The notes under the pieces were generated by a model that was not told the origin of the DNA, did not search any database, and saw only the letters and a program-made list of their open reading frames with translations. From an uncultured Dorea sp. (GTDB taxonomy: Bacteria; Bacillota; Clostridia; Lachnospirales; Lachnospiraceae), in assembly GCA_910589275.1 (NCBI GenBank), contig CAJUTH010000015.1:3966-67965 (forward strand): a stretch of 64,000 bases of DNA, in the 5' to 3' direction. Shown here piece by piece: positions 26,348 to 35,268 of this stretch; position 1 is the first letter of the stretch; the number at the start of each line of letters is the position of its first letter. The position numbers were made by a program, and so were the translations under genes.

Positions 26348-27346
26348 ATGAAGAAACGAATACTAATCATCAATACAGGCGGAACCCTGTCTTCTGTAGA
26401 CAGTGGGCAGGGGCTGAGCCCGGGGCTGTCGAGCCGGGAGATTTTAGAAGAGATCCGTATGGTGTCGAAGGAACTGGAACTGGAAACGGAGGATTTCTGT
26501 TCCCTTGACAGCGCGAATATATTTCCCGATGACTGGGCGGCGCTGGCGGTGAGAATCGGGCAGGCCTGTAAGGATTATGAGGGGATCGTGCTGATCCATG
26601 GGACGGATACGCTGGCATATACGGCGTCTATGCTGTCTTTTATGCTGCAGAATGTGCCGATTCCTGTGGTGCTTACCGGGAGCCAGCTTTCTATCTCCCA
26701 TCCGGTGGCGGACGCCATGGAAAACTGCCGCTGCGCCATCCATATGGCCGCCAGCGGCTGCGGGGGAGTATTTGCGGCGTTTAACCGGAAAGTTATGTTA
26801 GGCTGTAGAACGACAAAGGTGCGTTCCATGAGCTTTGATGCGTTTGAGAGCACCAATTATCCGAACGTGGCAGAGATCAGCGCTCTGGGGATGCACATCC
26901 ACAGGGAGCTGCTTCCTGGGAAAAAGGGAGTTTTCCGGGTACAGCCCGGCTATTCTGACAGGGTATTCCTATTGAAGCTGTATCCGGGGATTGATCCGGG
27001 AATTTTAGAGATTCTTCGGAAACAGGGATATAAAGGTATCTACATAGAAGGCTTTGGATTAGGGGGAATGCCCTTTGTGAAGCATGATTTTGCATCGGCT
27101 GTGCGGGAAGCGGTGGAAAAGGGCATGACGGTGCTGGCAGGAAGCCAGTGTCCCTATGAGGGAAGTAATCTGTCAGTGTACGAGACCGGGCTTCTGGCAT
27201 TAAAGGGCGGCGTGCTTCAGGGATTTGATATGACTGCCGAGGCGGCGGTGGCTAAGCTGATGTGGGTGCTGGGGCAGACCGGAAAGCCGGATGAGATCAG
27301 AGAGTATTTTCAGATTGATCTTGTGAGAGAGGTAAGCATCCCTTAA
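26348..27346 (+). CDS. ansA: Type I (cytoplasmic) L-asparaginase
   Basis: Converts L-asparagine to aspartate and ammonia. 332 residues without a signal peptide, the AnsA type. Catalytic threonines Thr10 in IINTGGTLSS and Thr87 with Asp88 in LIHGTDTLAYTASMLS. Further family blocks are VVLTGSQLSI, TKVRSMSFDAFES and VLAGSQCPYEGSNLSVYE. Start at 26348 behind AAAGGAG; an upstream in-frame start at 26324 lacks a ribosome site. Followed by a strong terminator. Confidence 0.95.
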   Translation: MKKRILIINTGGTLSSVDSGQGLSPGLSSREILEEIRMVSKELELETEDFCSLDSANIFPDDWAALAVRIGQACKDYEGIVLIHGTDTLAYTASMLSFMLQNVPIPVVLTGSQLSISHPVADAMENCRCAIHMAASGCGGVFAAFNRKVMLGCRTTKVRSMSFDAFESTNYPNVAEISALGMHIHRELLPGKKGVFRVQPGYSDRVFLLKLYPGIDPGILEILRKQGYKGIYIEGFGLGGMPFVKHDFASAVREAVEKGMTVLAGSQCPYEGSNLSVYETGLLALKGGVLQGFDMTAEAAVAKLMWVLGQTGKPDEIREYFQIDLVREVSIP

Positions 27347-27424
27347 GGGAAAGCTGGCGCCGCGCTTGTGCCGGAAAGCTTTTAACGATAACGACAGCTA
27401 TTTGCATAATATATCAAACGCAGC

Positions 27425-27457
27425 GGCGGCAGGGATATTACTTCCTGCCGCCATTTT
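27425..27457. terminator. Terminator between asparaginase and the MATE gene
   Basis: GGCGGCAGG (27425-27433) pairs with CCTGCCGCC (27444-27452), followed by ATTTTG. It lies between convergent genes. Confidence 0.85.
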
Positions 27458-27485
27458 GTCTGTCCGGTTCCTTTTATGAAAAAGA

Positions 27486-28835
27486 TTATTCTGCCGGATA
27501 AGCTGCCCGCTGTGAAAAAGGCTTGGAATGGAGGTAAGGGATCAAAAATCCAAGCGTCAAAATCAGGCTCAGCACTTCGGAGACCAGCGGACTCCACCAG
27601 ATGCCGGCTCCGCCGAAAACCATGGTCATCACAAGCAGGCTTAAGCCAAGCATTACCATGCCCCGGGCTAAGGAGATAACGGTTGCGGCCACTGGGCGTT
27701 CTACGGCGGTAAAATACGCTCCGATAACTACGTTATAGCCCGCGATCAAAAAAGATGCTGCAAAGATCCGGAAAACCTGTACGCTGTAAGGAATCAGGCC
27801 GCTGTCGGCAGAGGAGAGGAACAGCCGCACGATGGTCTCCGTTCCGGTCATGCACACGAAAGTAAAGGCCGCGGAGGATACAATGACCGCTCCGATCCCA
27901 TAGCGGAACAAACGGCCGCACTGATCCATACGCCCTTTCCCGAAATAGTAGCTAATCAGCGGCTGGTAGCCTTGGGCGATGCCCACCATGGTCATAACAG
28001 CCAGCGAATTTACATAGGAAATGATGGTATAGCTTACCAGCGCGTCCTCGTTCAGGTAATGGAGGATCGCCTGATTAAAGAGGAAGATAATCAGCCCCGG
28101 AGATAGCTCTGTGATGCAGGAGGGGATTCCGTTCTTGATCTGACGCCAGATCAGAGGAAGATTTAAACGGAACTTTGTGAATTTGATGATTCCCTTTTTT
28201 CCACAGAAATGCGCCAGATACAGAGCGATCAGGAATACGTGGGAGATGCCGGTGGCTATGGCCGCGCCTCGGATTCCCATATGGAACTCCATGACCATCA
28301 GGTAGTCTAAGACAACGTTCATCAGCGATCCCGCCGTTACGATGAAGGTAGCCATCTTTGGGTAGCCGTCGGTCTTGATGATCGTCTCAAAGGAATAGGA
28401 CAGGATGAACAGGCCGGAAAAAGGGGTAATAGCGCCCAGATAGTCCAGTACATATTCCATGTTTACGTCGGTTGCGCCTAAGAACAGGGCGATCGGCTTT
28501 AGGTTCAGCATTACCACAAGGGTAATCAGGCATGAGAACAGCGTCAGCAGGCAGATATTCTGGGAGAATACCTCGTTTGCTTTCTGAATGCGTTTTTCCC
28601 CCAGCATAATCGCAACGATGGTAGAAGTACCCACTGCAAATAAAATAGACACTGCGTACAGCGCCATGATGTAGGGCATGGAAATATTGACGGCGGTGAG
28701 GGCGATCTCGGACACGCCCCTTGCCACAAAAATACCATCCACCATAGTGTAGAGTGCAAAAACCCACTGCGCTGTAATGGATGGTATGATAAACTTGAAA
28801 AAATCGCCTTTCAGGGATTTCCCCTCCAGCTTCAT
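27486..28835 (-). CDS. MATE family efflux transporter
   Basis: A 449-residue multidrug/toxin exporter of the MATE family with about twelve spans in two bundles. Family signatures are IPSITAQWVFALYTMVDGIFVARGVSEIALTAVN near the N-terminus and the corresponding IAQGYQPLISYYFGKG block in the second half. Start at 28835 (MKLEGKSLKG) behind GGGAGG. The MarR-type gene upstream on the same strand, with its own operator, is the likely regulator of this pump. Confidence 0.93.
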   Translation of the reverse strand: MKLEGKSLKGDFFKFIIPSITAQWVFALYTMVDGIFVARGVSEIALTAVNISMPYIMALYAVSILFAVGTSTIVAIMLGEKRIQKANEVFSQNICLLTLFSCLITLVVMLNLKPIALFLGATDVNMEYVLDYLGAITPFSGLFILSYSFETIIKTDGYPKMATFIVTAGSLMNVVLDYLMVMEFHMGIRGAAIATGISHVFLIALYLAHFCGKKGIIKFTKFRLNLPLIWRQIKNGIPSCITELSPGLIIFLFNQAILHYLNEDALVSYTIISYVNSLAVMTMVGIAQGYQPLISYYFGKGRMDQCGRLFRYGIGAVIVSSAAFTFVCMTGTETIVRLFLSSADSGLIPYSVQVFRIFAASFLIAGYNVVIGAYFTAVERPVAATVISLARGMVMLGLSLLVMTMVFGGAGIWWSPLVSEVLSLILTLGFLIPYLHSKPFSQRAAYPAE

Positions 28836-28920
28836 AGTATAACCTCCCTTTGTGATGTTCCGGTAAATCCGTATTAAGCCTATGATAACCGAAACAGGGA
28901 GAATACGCAAGCGGTTTCTC

Positions 28921-28983
28921 GTTACTTTTCACGACTCAGGACTACACATTCCGTGAGAATGTGATTCAGGACTGGGCATTCCG
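28921..28983 (+). repeat. Dispersed palindromic repeat, copy A
   Basis: Head GTTACTTTTCAC..CAGGACT followed by hairpin CACATTC-CGTGA-GAATGTG (28945-28963), then a partial direct repeat ATTCAGGACTGGGCATTCCG. It shares the head and layout with copies at 48181, 59381 and 63887. It lies in the 238-base gap between marR and the MATE gene. Confidence 0.6.
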
Positions 28984-29073
28984 TTCTTCGATTCTGCCGT
29001 TGCGGTCAGCGGAGATATGGTGATCTATGCAAAGTGGAAAGTTAAAGATACTTGCACCTGAATATTCGCTGTA

Positions 29074-29481
29074 CTAGAACAGCAGCTTCTCGCTGATACG
29101 GAACAGAGCTTCGATATCGCTTTTTCCAAGAATAGATTCTACTTTTTTCTGGGCCTTCTGCCATAGTGGTACTGCAGAGTTTAAGATCTGTCTGCCCTCG
29201 GCTGATAAGGTGAAGGTTTTGCCGCGTCCCGGCGCGGTTTCTATCAGGTCCCTCTTCTGGAGGGGTCTGATATTTCTTACCATGGTGCTTCTTTCAAGCC
29301 CCACATGCTCCGCCCAGTGGGTAATGTTAGCGGAGCCAAGCCGCCAGAGGGTAATAAGAAGATAGTACTGGGCGGCGGTAAGCCCGGCGCTTTTTAGGGA
29401 AGTATCATAAATATCAGACAGCGCGTTCGCGCTGCGCCGCAGATTCGTGCAGTAACAGACGCTTTTGTATAAACTTGCCAT
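29074..29481 (-). CDS. MarR family transcriptional regulator
   Basis: A 135-residue winged-helix regulator: ITHWAEHVGLERSTMVRNIRPLQKRDLIETAPGRGKTFTLSAEGRQIL contains the recognition helix and wing. Start at 29481 (MASLYKSVCY) behind AAGGAGA; the longer reading from 29658 runs through the promoter and operator. The palindrome 29509-29528 immediately upstream is its probable autoregulatory site, and the MATE gene downstream its probable target. Confidence 0.9.
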   Translation of the reverse strand: MASLYKSVCYCTNLRRSANALSDIYDTSLKSAGLTAAQYYLLITLWRLGSANITHWAEHVGLERSTMVRNIRPLQKRDLIETAPGRGKTFTLSAEGRQILNSAVPLWQKAQKKVESILGKSDIEALFRISEKLLF

Positions 29482-29508
29482 AATCGCAGTTCTCCTTGAA
29501 AAGTATGT

Positions 29509-29558
29509 ATATACAACATATTGTATATCATAATAAAATGAAAAGAGAGGGTTGTCAA
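29509..29558 (-). promoter_or_regulatory. marR promoter with palindromic operator
   Basis: Minus strand TTGACA (29553-29558), 17 bases, TATTAT (29530-29535). Right after the -10, ATATACAA-CATA-TTGTATAT (29509-29528) is a perfect 8+4+8 inverted repeat, the size and position of a MarR operator. Confidence 0.85.
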
Positions 29559-29715
29559 TTGCTTCTATAAATTCTCTTAAAAAAGAAAAAGACGTGTTGA
29601 TGTCATCCATTATAATGCTATAATGATATATACTTACAAAACCTTTTATTGGCGGCATCAGGTATAGGAAAGATAAAAAATTTTTTCATTTTTTAGAATT
29701 ATAGAGGGACGGAAA

Positions 29716-30414
29716 ATGATTGCAGTTGCTATATGCGAAGACGAAAGATATATTTTGGAGGAATTGTACAGGAAAGTAAAAAAGTATATCAATATGAAAC
29801 GATTAACTGCAAGTATAAAGACTTTTGTATCAGGCGGTGAGTTACTGGCGGAAAAAGATAGTTTTGATATTATTTTGTTAGATTTGATACTTCCGGGGAT
29901 TCATGGACTTGAAGTTGCAAAGCAAATTTCTAATAGAAGCTGCATTATTTTTATCACGTCTTACAGGGACTATGCTGTGGAGGCTTTTGATGTTAATGCT
30001 GTACACTATCTGGTGAAGCCGGTTGCTGAGGAGCGGCTCTTTCTGGCGCTGGACAGGGCGTTTAAGCAGATTGATCAAGTGGATAAAAGAACATTGACGC
30101 TTGTGAAAGGCGGAAAAACACAGTTGATTTTTATCCGGGACATTTTATATTGCGAAGTATTTGACCATCGCGTCCAAATCCATACTGTACAGAAAACATA
30201 TGATTATTCCGGCGCGCTTGATATGTTGGAAGCGAAACTGGACGAACGCTTTTTTCGATGCCATCGAAGTTTTGTGGTAAATATGAGTTGTGTTGCCGGA
30301 CAGGAAAAAGGAACGGCAATCCTTACGAATGGAGAGAGAATATTAATATCAAGGCGGAAACAGACACAGTTTATGCGGAAATTGCTGAATTTCATAAAAA
30401 GTCAAGGTATGTAA
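29716..30414 (+). CDS. LytTR-type response regulator (AgrA-like)
   Basis: A 232-residue regulator with a receiver domain (AICEDERYILEE; phospho-Asp in DIILLDLILPGIHGLEVA; Lys in HYLVKPVAEER) and a C-terminal LytTR DNA-binding domain (ILYCEVFDHRVQIHT; FFRCHRSFVVNM; GERILISRRK). Such regulators bind paired short direct repeats and often answer peptide signals with a GHKL kinase, which is encoded 180 bases downstream. No autoinducer-peptide gene was found nearby. Confidence 0.93.
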   Translation: MIAVAICEDERYILEELYRKVKKYINMKRLTASIKTFVSGGELLAEKDSFDIILLDLILPGIHGLEVAKQISNRSCIIFITSYRDYAVEAFDVNAVHYLVKPVAEERLFLALDRAFKQIDQVDKRTLTLVKGGKTQLIFIRDILYCEVFDHRVQIHTVQKTYDYSGALDMLEAKLDERFFRCHRSFVVNMSCVAGQEKGTAILTNGERILISRRKQTQFMRKLLNFIKSQGM

Positions 30415-30534
30415 GGAAATTTTTTGAAGGAATCGCGAAAATGCACTTCAGATAAAATAGTACCTTGAAAATCTCATATCTCATAGCCGTACCTATAGAA
30501 ATAGGGAAAGAGAGGCTGTAATAGAAAGGACAGT

Positions 30535-30575
30535 TAGACCTTGGAGAGGGTCTATAAACACTACTACTTTATAAT
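30535..30575 (+). promoter_or_regulatory. Possible internal promoter before the GHKL kinase gene
   Basis: TATAAT at 30570-30575 without a good -35, preceded by the hairpin TAGACC/GGTCTA (30535-30554). It could be an activator-dependent promoter, for example under the LytTR regulator. Nothing else is recognised in 30415-30593. Confidence 0.35.
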
Positions 30576-30593
30576 ACGAGCGAGGTAATATTG

Positions 30594-31940
30594 ATGGCGG
30601 CTGAAAAATTTCTTTCTATGGGATTTTATCTCTGGTGGTTAAGCGTCAACGGCTGTCTTTGTTTTGCGGAATTCCACTTTATACAGAAATTTACGGGAAT
30701 CAGAGGAAAGCGATTTGTACTGCAATATGTCCTGCTCAGTGAGCTGCTCACTTTTTTAATAATGTATTGCCGAAGTTTCAGTATTTTAGGATTTTTGTTC
30801 CATGCTGGAATTATCGTTGGGTATTCAGTTTTTTTCCTGAAAATGAAATGGTTGGATGTGGCTGCTCCGATGATGATTATTTTGACGCTTTTTACGTTCA
30901 TGGAAGGGTTTCAGACTGTTTTGCTGGGCTGGCTTTCAGGACAGGACATGGACTTCCAAGCGGCTATTATCATACAGATGCTGGTATCGGGTATTTTGGC
31001 GGCGCTGTTGATCATGACGCTGAATTACATTTCCAAAACCTATTCCTATATGGGACAGAAAAGGATTTCTACTTATTTATATGCATTGCTTTTTCCATGT
31101 GTATTTATTGTGTGGGCTATCCGCAGCGGCTTGAGTCTGGATATGCGGACGGCTTCGAAGGCAGCAAACAGTGTGCTCCTTGGAAAACAATCGTATTTTT
31201 GGGCATTTTTTTGGATTGCGGGCGCCTGCGCCGTCTTTTTTATTCTATTGAAACTGGCGGGCAGGATTGTGATACTATCTATACAGGAAACAGATCAGAA
31301 CAGGCTTGAGAACCAGATAAAAGCACAGTCAATTTATTTAGAAGAAGCTAAAATGAGAAGCGAAAAATACCGCAGGTTTCAACACGATATTGATAATCAT
31401 TTTTTAGTTTTGTCTGGTTTGATTCATGAAAAAAAGTATGGAGAAGCAGAAATCTATTTTGATAATCTTCATAAGGCATCGGATCATCTGCTGCTTGGGC
31501 TTGAAACCGGAAACCCGGTTTTAGACATTCTTATGAATGAGAAGATTCGTTATGCTGAATCAAAAGGCGTCAGAATCAGGCATGATATCCGGCTTCCTTC
31601 ACGGTGTCCTGTGGAGGATTTGGATTTGTGCATAATCATGGCAAATGCAATAGACAATGCGATTGCGGCATGTACAAAGGAACGTATAAAACAGCCTGAG
31701 ATTTATGTTGTGATTCATAAGCGGCATCATTTTATTATTATTGAGATTACGAACCCTATAAGCGAAGCATATCAGACTGCAGAATATGGAACGGGATTAA
31801 AAAATATCAAGTATACGGTCGAAAAGTATGAAGGAACAATGGAGATAGAATACGGTAAAAATTATTTCAAACTGACGGCGCTGCTTTGTTTAAAACCGAT
31901 TACGCAGGAGGAACAACCATTTACGAAATGCGGCTTATAA
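30594..31940 (+). CDS. GHKL-type sensor histidine kinase (AgrC-like)
   Basis: A 448-residue kinase. About six to seven membrane spans fill residues 1-225, a coiled linker follows, then the H box RRFQHDIDNHFLVLSGLI, N box IIMANAIDNAIAAC and a GTGLKNIK glycine box typical of GHKL kinases. ATG at 30594 behind GAGGTAA. It pairs with the LytTR regulator upstream. The input signal is unknown; in Agr/Com relatives the multi-span region senses peptides. Confidence 0.9.
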   Translation: MAAEKFLSMGFYLWWLSVNGCLCFAEFHFIQKFTGIRGKRFVLQYVLLSELLTFLIMYCRSFSILGFLFHAGIIVGYSVFFLKMKWLDVAAPMMIILTLFTFMEGFQTVLLGWLSGQDMDFQAAIIIQMLVSGILAALLIMTLNYISKTYSYMGQKRISTYLYALLFPCVFIVWAIRSGLSLDMRTASKAANSVLLGKQSYFWAFFWIAGACAVFFILLKLAGRIVILSIQETDQNRLENQIKAQSIYLEEAKMRSEKYRRFQHDIDNHFLVLSGLIHEKKYGEAEIYFDNLHKASDHLLLGLETGNPVLDILMNEKIRYAESKGVRIRHDIRLPSRCPVEDLDLCIIMANAIDNAIAACTKERIKQPEIYVVIHKRHHFIIIEITNPISEAYQTAEYGTGLKNIKYTVEKYEGTMEIEYGKNYFKLTALLCLKPITQEEQPFTKCGL

Positions 31941-31996
31941 GAACGATGGTTTATCCGAATACCCTGTTAACGGACTATAAACGGAGGTAGATAATC

Positions 31997-32562
31997 ATGG
32001 TAAATAATGTAAAACCCGGCTATGTGAATCCATTAACGATGATGGGAAGCAGCAAAGACAAACAGAAAAATTTTTTTCATACGGACGGTTTTCCAACGGC
32101 GGAAAAGAAACAGAGAAACTTAGAGGCGGAAAAACAATCAATCGAAAATTCACTGCTGCTTATGAAAGGAACTTCCGATAATGCGGGGAGTTCAAAAGAA
32201 AATATCGAATTGTTGGAAAAGAAACTGGAGGAAATAACGAAAGAGCTTCGTATCAGCAGAAAAGAAGCGGTTGAGGGCGCTGTATTGAACGAAAAATGGG
32301 CGGAGGAAAACAGTAAGGACTCTTCCATGGAGCAAAGGCGAAGATCGGACAGTTTTGAACTTCAATATTCCGGACAATCGGCGGGATTCTATCAAATTGT
32401 GTATGATGAAAAAGGCCAACGGATTGTTCAAGCACGGGATTCAAAATAGGAGCCTATGCCAGCGGTAAACGGCCGTGGGAAACAACCTTTGCGAATTATG
32501 CAAGACAGGCGCTCGGATATGCAAAGTTTAGAAAAAAAGTGTTGACGTCTGTCGGAAAATAG
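31997..32562 (+). pseudogene. Small coiled-coil protein of unknown function, C-terminus lost by frameshift
   Basis: I do not recognise this family. The current frame gives 150 residues (31997-32449): a polar N-terminus, a charged coiled coil at about residues 37-100 (LEAEKQSIENSLLLM; LEKKLEEITKELRISRKEA) and a segment GFYQIVYDEKGQRIVQARDSK before TAG. One extra A in the AAAA run at 32443-32446 would read on as KIGAYASGKRPWETTFANYA and so on to TAG at 32560-32562, adding 38 residues that look coding. I infer a one-base deletion. Ribosome site ACGGAGGT. It follows the LytTR/GHKL pair by 56 bases and may be its target or partner. Confidence 0.6.
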
Positions 32563-32570
32563 GATAGAAT
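32542..32570 (+). promoter_or_regulatory. Promoter of the T-box/oxidoreductase operon
   Basis: TTGACG (32542-32547), 17 bases, TAGAAT (32565-32570). It overlaps the end of the frameshifted upstream gene. Confidence 0.8.
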
Positions 32571-32576
32571 TGTACT

Positions 32577-32875
32577 CGGATAAAAACAGATTGCACTCTA
32601 TAAGTTAAATTCGCTGAAGAGAAGGAGTAAAAGAAAAGGACTCGCCTACAGAGAGCTGCCGGCGGTGGAAGGCAGCGGGAGCTTTACTTTGAAAATCATC
32701 TCTGAGAACGGAGACCGAAGAAGCGTGAAGCAGAGCTTTGCGGTATTAAGTTTCCACGGGGGCTTCCCGTTACAGAAGCCGCGTATGCTGGTACGCCTGA
32801 TTCGTACTTGTTTTGTAAGAAAACAGGGTGGTTGCGGAAATTATAATAATCCGTCCCTATTTAGGGGCGGATTTT
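32577..32875 (+). promoter_or_regulatory. T-box leader, probably isoleucine-specific
   Basis: Stem I landmarks: GAAGAGAAGGAGTA, the AGAGAG box (32650-32655), GGCGGTGGAAGG loop and a specifier region TGAAAATCATCTCTGAG, in which ATC (32695-32697) sits in the usual register. The antiterminator motif AGGGTGGTTGCGG (32825-32837) holds TGGT, whose last base should pair with discriminator A73, as in tRNA-Ile. The terminator follows directly. It controls the 2-oxoacid oxidoreductase operon downstream. The codon call is read by eye; AAA or AAT registers are less likely. Confidence 0.8.
32849..32875 (+). terminator. T-box terminator
   Basis: ATCCGTCCCTA (32849-32859) pairs with TAGGGGCGGAT (32862-32872), followed by TTT; mutually exclusive with the TGGT antiterminator. 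Confidence 0.88.
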
Positions 32876-32945
32876 GTCGTATAGCAACGAATGCAGATTT
32901 ATCCAGAAAGCCGGGGACTGCTCGCAGGCCGCCGGATTTATGGAT

Positions 32946-33125
32946 AAATCTATGTGAGTGCAACGAACATCGAGAGAGCGGAGCTCTCGAGATGGCATTC
33001 GTTGTAAAAAGCGAAGATTTGAAAAGAAAGGCAGGTGACTGCCTGCAGGAATCTGAGGTTTTTGGAAAATCTATGTGAGTGCAACGAACATCGAGAGAGC
33101 GAAGCTCTTGAGATGGCATTCGTTG
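32946..33125 (+). repeat. Two 59-base direct repeats, each a hairpin, between T-box and operon
   Basis: Unit 1 (32946-33004) and unit 2 (33067-33125) match at 57 of 59 positions and start 121 bases apart. Each folds as CAACGAA..CATC..GAGAGC / GCTCTC..GATG..TTCGTTG, and the two differences fall in the loop and in a pair kept as G-U. Upstream, AGATTTATCC (32898-32907) pairs with GGATAAATCT just before unit 1. No protein gene is supported in 32876-33197. Confidence 0.8.
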
Positions 33126-33197
33126 ATAAAGCTTGCGGATTTGAAAAGAAGTGCAGATTTAGCAGATTACAAAATACAAGGGAAAGGATGAAGGAAC

Positions 33198-33770
33198 ATG
33201 AGTAAACACACGGAGATCAGATGGCATGGCCGCGGCGGCCAGGGCGCTAAGACCGCCGCTCTGCTCCTAGCGGATGTGGCATTTCAGACGGGTATGTACG
33301 TACAGGGTTTCCCGGAGTACGGCCCGGAGCGCATGGGAGCGCCGATCACAGCTTATAACCGGATCAGCGATACGGCGATCCGCGCCCATTCTAATATTTA
33401 TGATCCGCAGTATGTGGTAGTAGTAGACGAGTCCCTGCTGGAAGCGGTAGATGTGACCAGCGGACTAAAAGAGGACGGCGCAATCCTGATCAATACGGAG
33501 CATACAAAAGAGGAGATCATGCCTCACTTGAAGGGGTACAAGGGAAAGGTATACACGATTGACGCAAAGAAAATATCCATAGCGGCGCTGGGGAAATATT
33601 TCCCCAATACGCCGCTTCTGGCAGCCATTGTGAAAGTGGCCGGGATTATGGATAAAGATACGTTTCTTAGGGAGATGAAGGCATCTTTCCATCATAAGTT
33701 CGCCAACAAACCGGAGGTAATCGACGGTAATATTAAGGCGCTTCGGATGGCGTTTGAGGAGGTGTGCTAA
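33198..33770 (+). CDS. 2-oxoacid:ferredoxin oxidoreductase, gamma subunit
   Basis: A 190-residue subunit of the four-subunit thiamine-dependent enzyme that oxidatively decarboxylates 2-oxoacids to acyl-CoA with ferredoxin, or runs in reverse. The family start is clear: EIRWHGRGGQGAKTAALLLADVAFQTG, then GFPEYGPERMGAPITAYNR and TPLLAAIVKVAGI. First gene of the operon behind the T-box, with AAAGGATGAAGG in front. Its stop overlaps the start of the delta gene (TAATG). Confidence 0.95.
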   Translation: MSKHTEIRWHGRGGQGAKTAALLLADVAFQTGMYVQGFPEYGPERMGAPITAYNRISDTAIRAHSNIYDPQYVVVVDESLLEAVDVTSGLKEDGAILINTEHTKEEIMPHLKGYKGKVYTIDAKKISIAALGKYFPNTPLLAAIVKVAGIMDKDTFLREMKASFHHKFANKPEVIDGNIKALRMAFEEVC

Positions 33771-34072
33771 TGGCGGCGGATATCAGTAAATTGGGATTAA
33801 AGACGAAATGGCAGGACTTGACGGAGGGCATGGTGATCGCGGGAGCCGGAACCTCCAGAGAATTTATGACGGGGGAATGGAGCAGCGTGAAGCCGGAATT
33901 TATTGAAGATAGGTGTAAACAGTGCCTGCTCTGCGTTCCGGTATGTCCGGACAGTTGTATTCCGGTGAAGGACAAGAAGCGGGCGGGATTTGACTATGAT
34001 CATTGCAAGGGCTGCGGCATCTGCGTGAAAGCATGCCCGTTCGGGGCGATTACAATGGAAGGGGTGAATTAA
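33770..34072 (+). CDS. 2-oxoacid:ferredoxin oxidoreductase, delta subunit (2x[4Fe-4S])
   Basis: A 100-residue ferredoxin-like subunit. Two cluster motifs: CKQCLLCVPVCPDSC and CKGCGICVKACPFGA. It passes electrons from the thiamine site to ferredoxin. ATG at 33770 behind GAGGAGGTG, overlapping the gamma stop; the in-frame GTG at 33764 is inside the gamma gene. The alpha gene begins one base after its stop. Confidence 0.95.
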   Translation: MAADISKLGLKTKWQDLTEGMVIAGAGTSREFMTGEWSSVKPEFIEDRCKQCLLCVPVCPDSCIPVKDKKRAGFDYDHCKGCGICVKACPFGAITMEGVN

Positions 34073-34073
34073 G

Positions 34074-35255
34074 ATGGCAAAGAGAGACCGTTTATCAGGA
34101 AATGAAGCCGTTGCAATCGCGCTTCGCCAGATTAACCCGGATGTATTTCCGGCGTTTCCGATTACACCGTCCACGGAGATCCCCCAGTATTTTGCTTCTT
34201 TTGCGGCAAATGGAGAGGTGGACACAGAATTTATTCCGGTGGAGAGCGAGCACAGTTCTATGAGCGCGGCGATCGGGGCTTCCGCGGCGGGGGCAAGGGC
34301 GCTGACGGTCACCTCCTCCTGCGGACTTGCTTATATGTGGGAGGAATTGTACATAGCGGCGTCTAACAGACTGCCGCTGGCGCTGGCGTTAGTGAACCGC
34401 GCGTTGTCCGGCCCGATCAACATCAACTGCGACCATTCCGACAGCATGGGCGCAAGGGATTCCGGATGGATTCAAATGTATGCGGAGAATAACCAAGAGG
34501 CTTACGACAATATGGTGCAGGCATTCCGCATTTCGGAGCACAAGGATGTAAGGCTGCCGATCATGATCTGTCAGGACGGTTTTATCACCAGCCACGCGGT
34601 AGAGAATATTGAGCTTTTAGAGGACGAGGAAGTCAAAGGATTTGTGGGAGAATATGAGCCGGAAAATTATCTGTTGAATCCGGAATGTCCTATGGCGGTG
34701 GGGCCATACTCTGTAACTGATTACTATATGGAAGCAAAACGGAATCAGGCAGAGGGTATGCGGAATGCAGAGCGGGTGGTATTGGAAACCGCGGAAGAAT
34801 TTGCGAAGCTGTCCGGCAGGAAATACGGACTTTTTGAGGCTTACCGCATGGAGGATGCAGACCGGGCGGTTGTGATGATCGGCTCCGCGGCGGGAACCAC
34901 AAAAGATGCGGTTGATAAGCTCCGGGAAAAGGGAGAGAAGGCGGGACTCTTAAAAATCCGCCTGTTCCGTCCATTCCCGGCGGACGCTATTGCGGACGCG
35001 TTAAAGAATGTTAAGGCCGTTGCCATTATGGACCGGGCGGAGGGCTACACAAATCACGGCGGCCCATTAGGAGCAGACGTGATGTCCGCCTTATTCCGCG
35101 CCAGAAGCAAGGCGCTTGCGGTGAATATGATATACGGACTTGGCGGGCGCGACGTACGCGTGGAAGATATGGAACAGGTATTTGTTGATTTACAGGCAAT
35201 GATCGATGCGGGCGATGCGGGCGAGACCTATCGCTACATGGGTATCCGAGAGTAA
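34074..35255 (+). CDS. 2-oxoacid:ferredoxin oxidoreductase, alpha subunit (PorA/VorB type)
   Basis: A 393-residue subunit: pyrimidine-binding domain I (GNEAVAIALRQINPDVFPAFPITPSTEIP; SEHSSMSAAIGASAAGARALTVTSSCGLAYMWEELYIAA) and domain II (VVMIGSAAGTTKDAVD; KAVAIMDRAEGYTNHGGPLGADV). Length and sequence look like pyruvate synthase PorA. The T-box, if isoleucine-specific, argues instead for branched-chain 2-oxoacids (VOR-like). Pyruvate versus branched-chain specificity cannot be settled from sequence alone. Confidence 0.93.
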   Translation: MAKRDRLSGNEAVAIALRQINPDVFPAFPITPSTEIPQYFASFAANGEVDTEFIPVESEHSSMSAAIGASAAGARALTVTSSCGLAYMWEELYIAASNRLPLALALVNRALSGPININCDHSDSMGARDSGWIQMYAENNQEAYDNMVQAFRISEHKDVRLPIMICQDGFITSHAVENIELLEDEEVKGFVGEYEPENYLLNPECPMAVGPYSVTDYYMEAKRNQAEGMRNAERVVLETAEEFAKLSGRKYGLFEAYRMEDADRAVVMIGSAAGTTKDAVDKLREKGEKAGLLKIRLFRPFPADAIADALKNVKAVAIMDRAEGYTNHGGPLGADVMSALFRARSKALAVNMIYGLGGRDVRVEDMEQVFVDLQAMIDAGDAGETYRYMGIRE

Positions 35256-35268
35256 GGAGGGGCGTAAG

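Noticed and set aside
32665..33078. 137-codon open frame on the plus strand
   Set aside because: It runs through the T-box stem, antiterminator, terminator and hairpin repeats; no ribosome site and no protein-like composition.
32946..33125. CRISPR array
   Set aside because: Only two units with a 62-base gap, and each unit is a long hairpin; no cas genes anywhere in the window.
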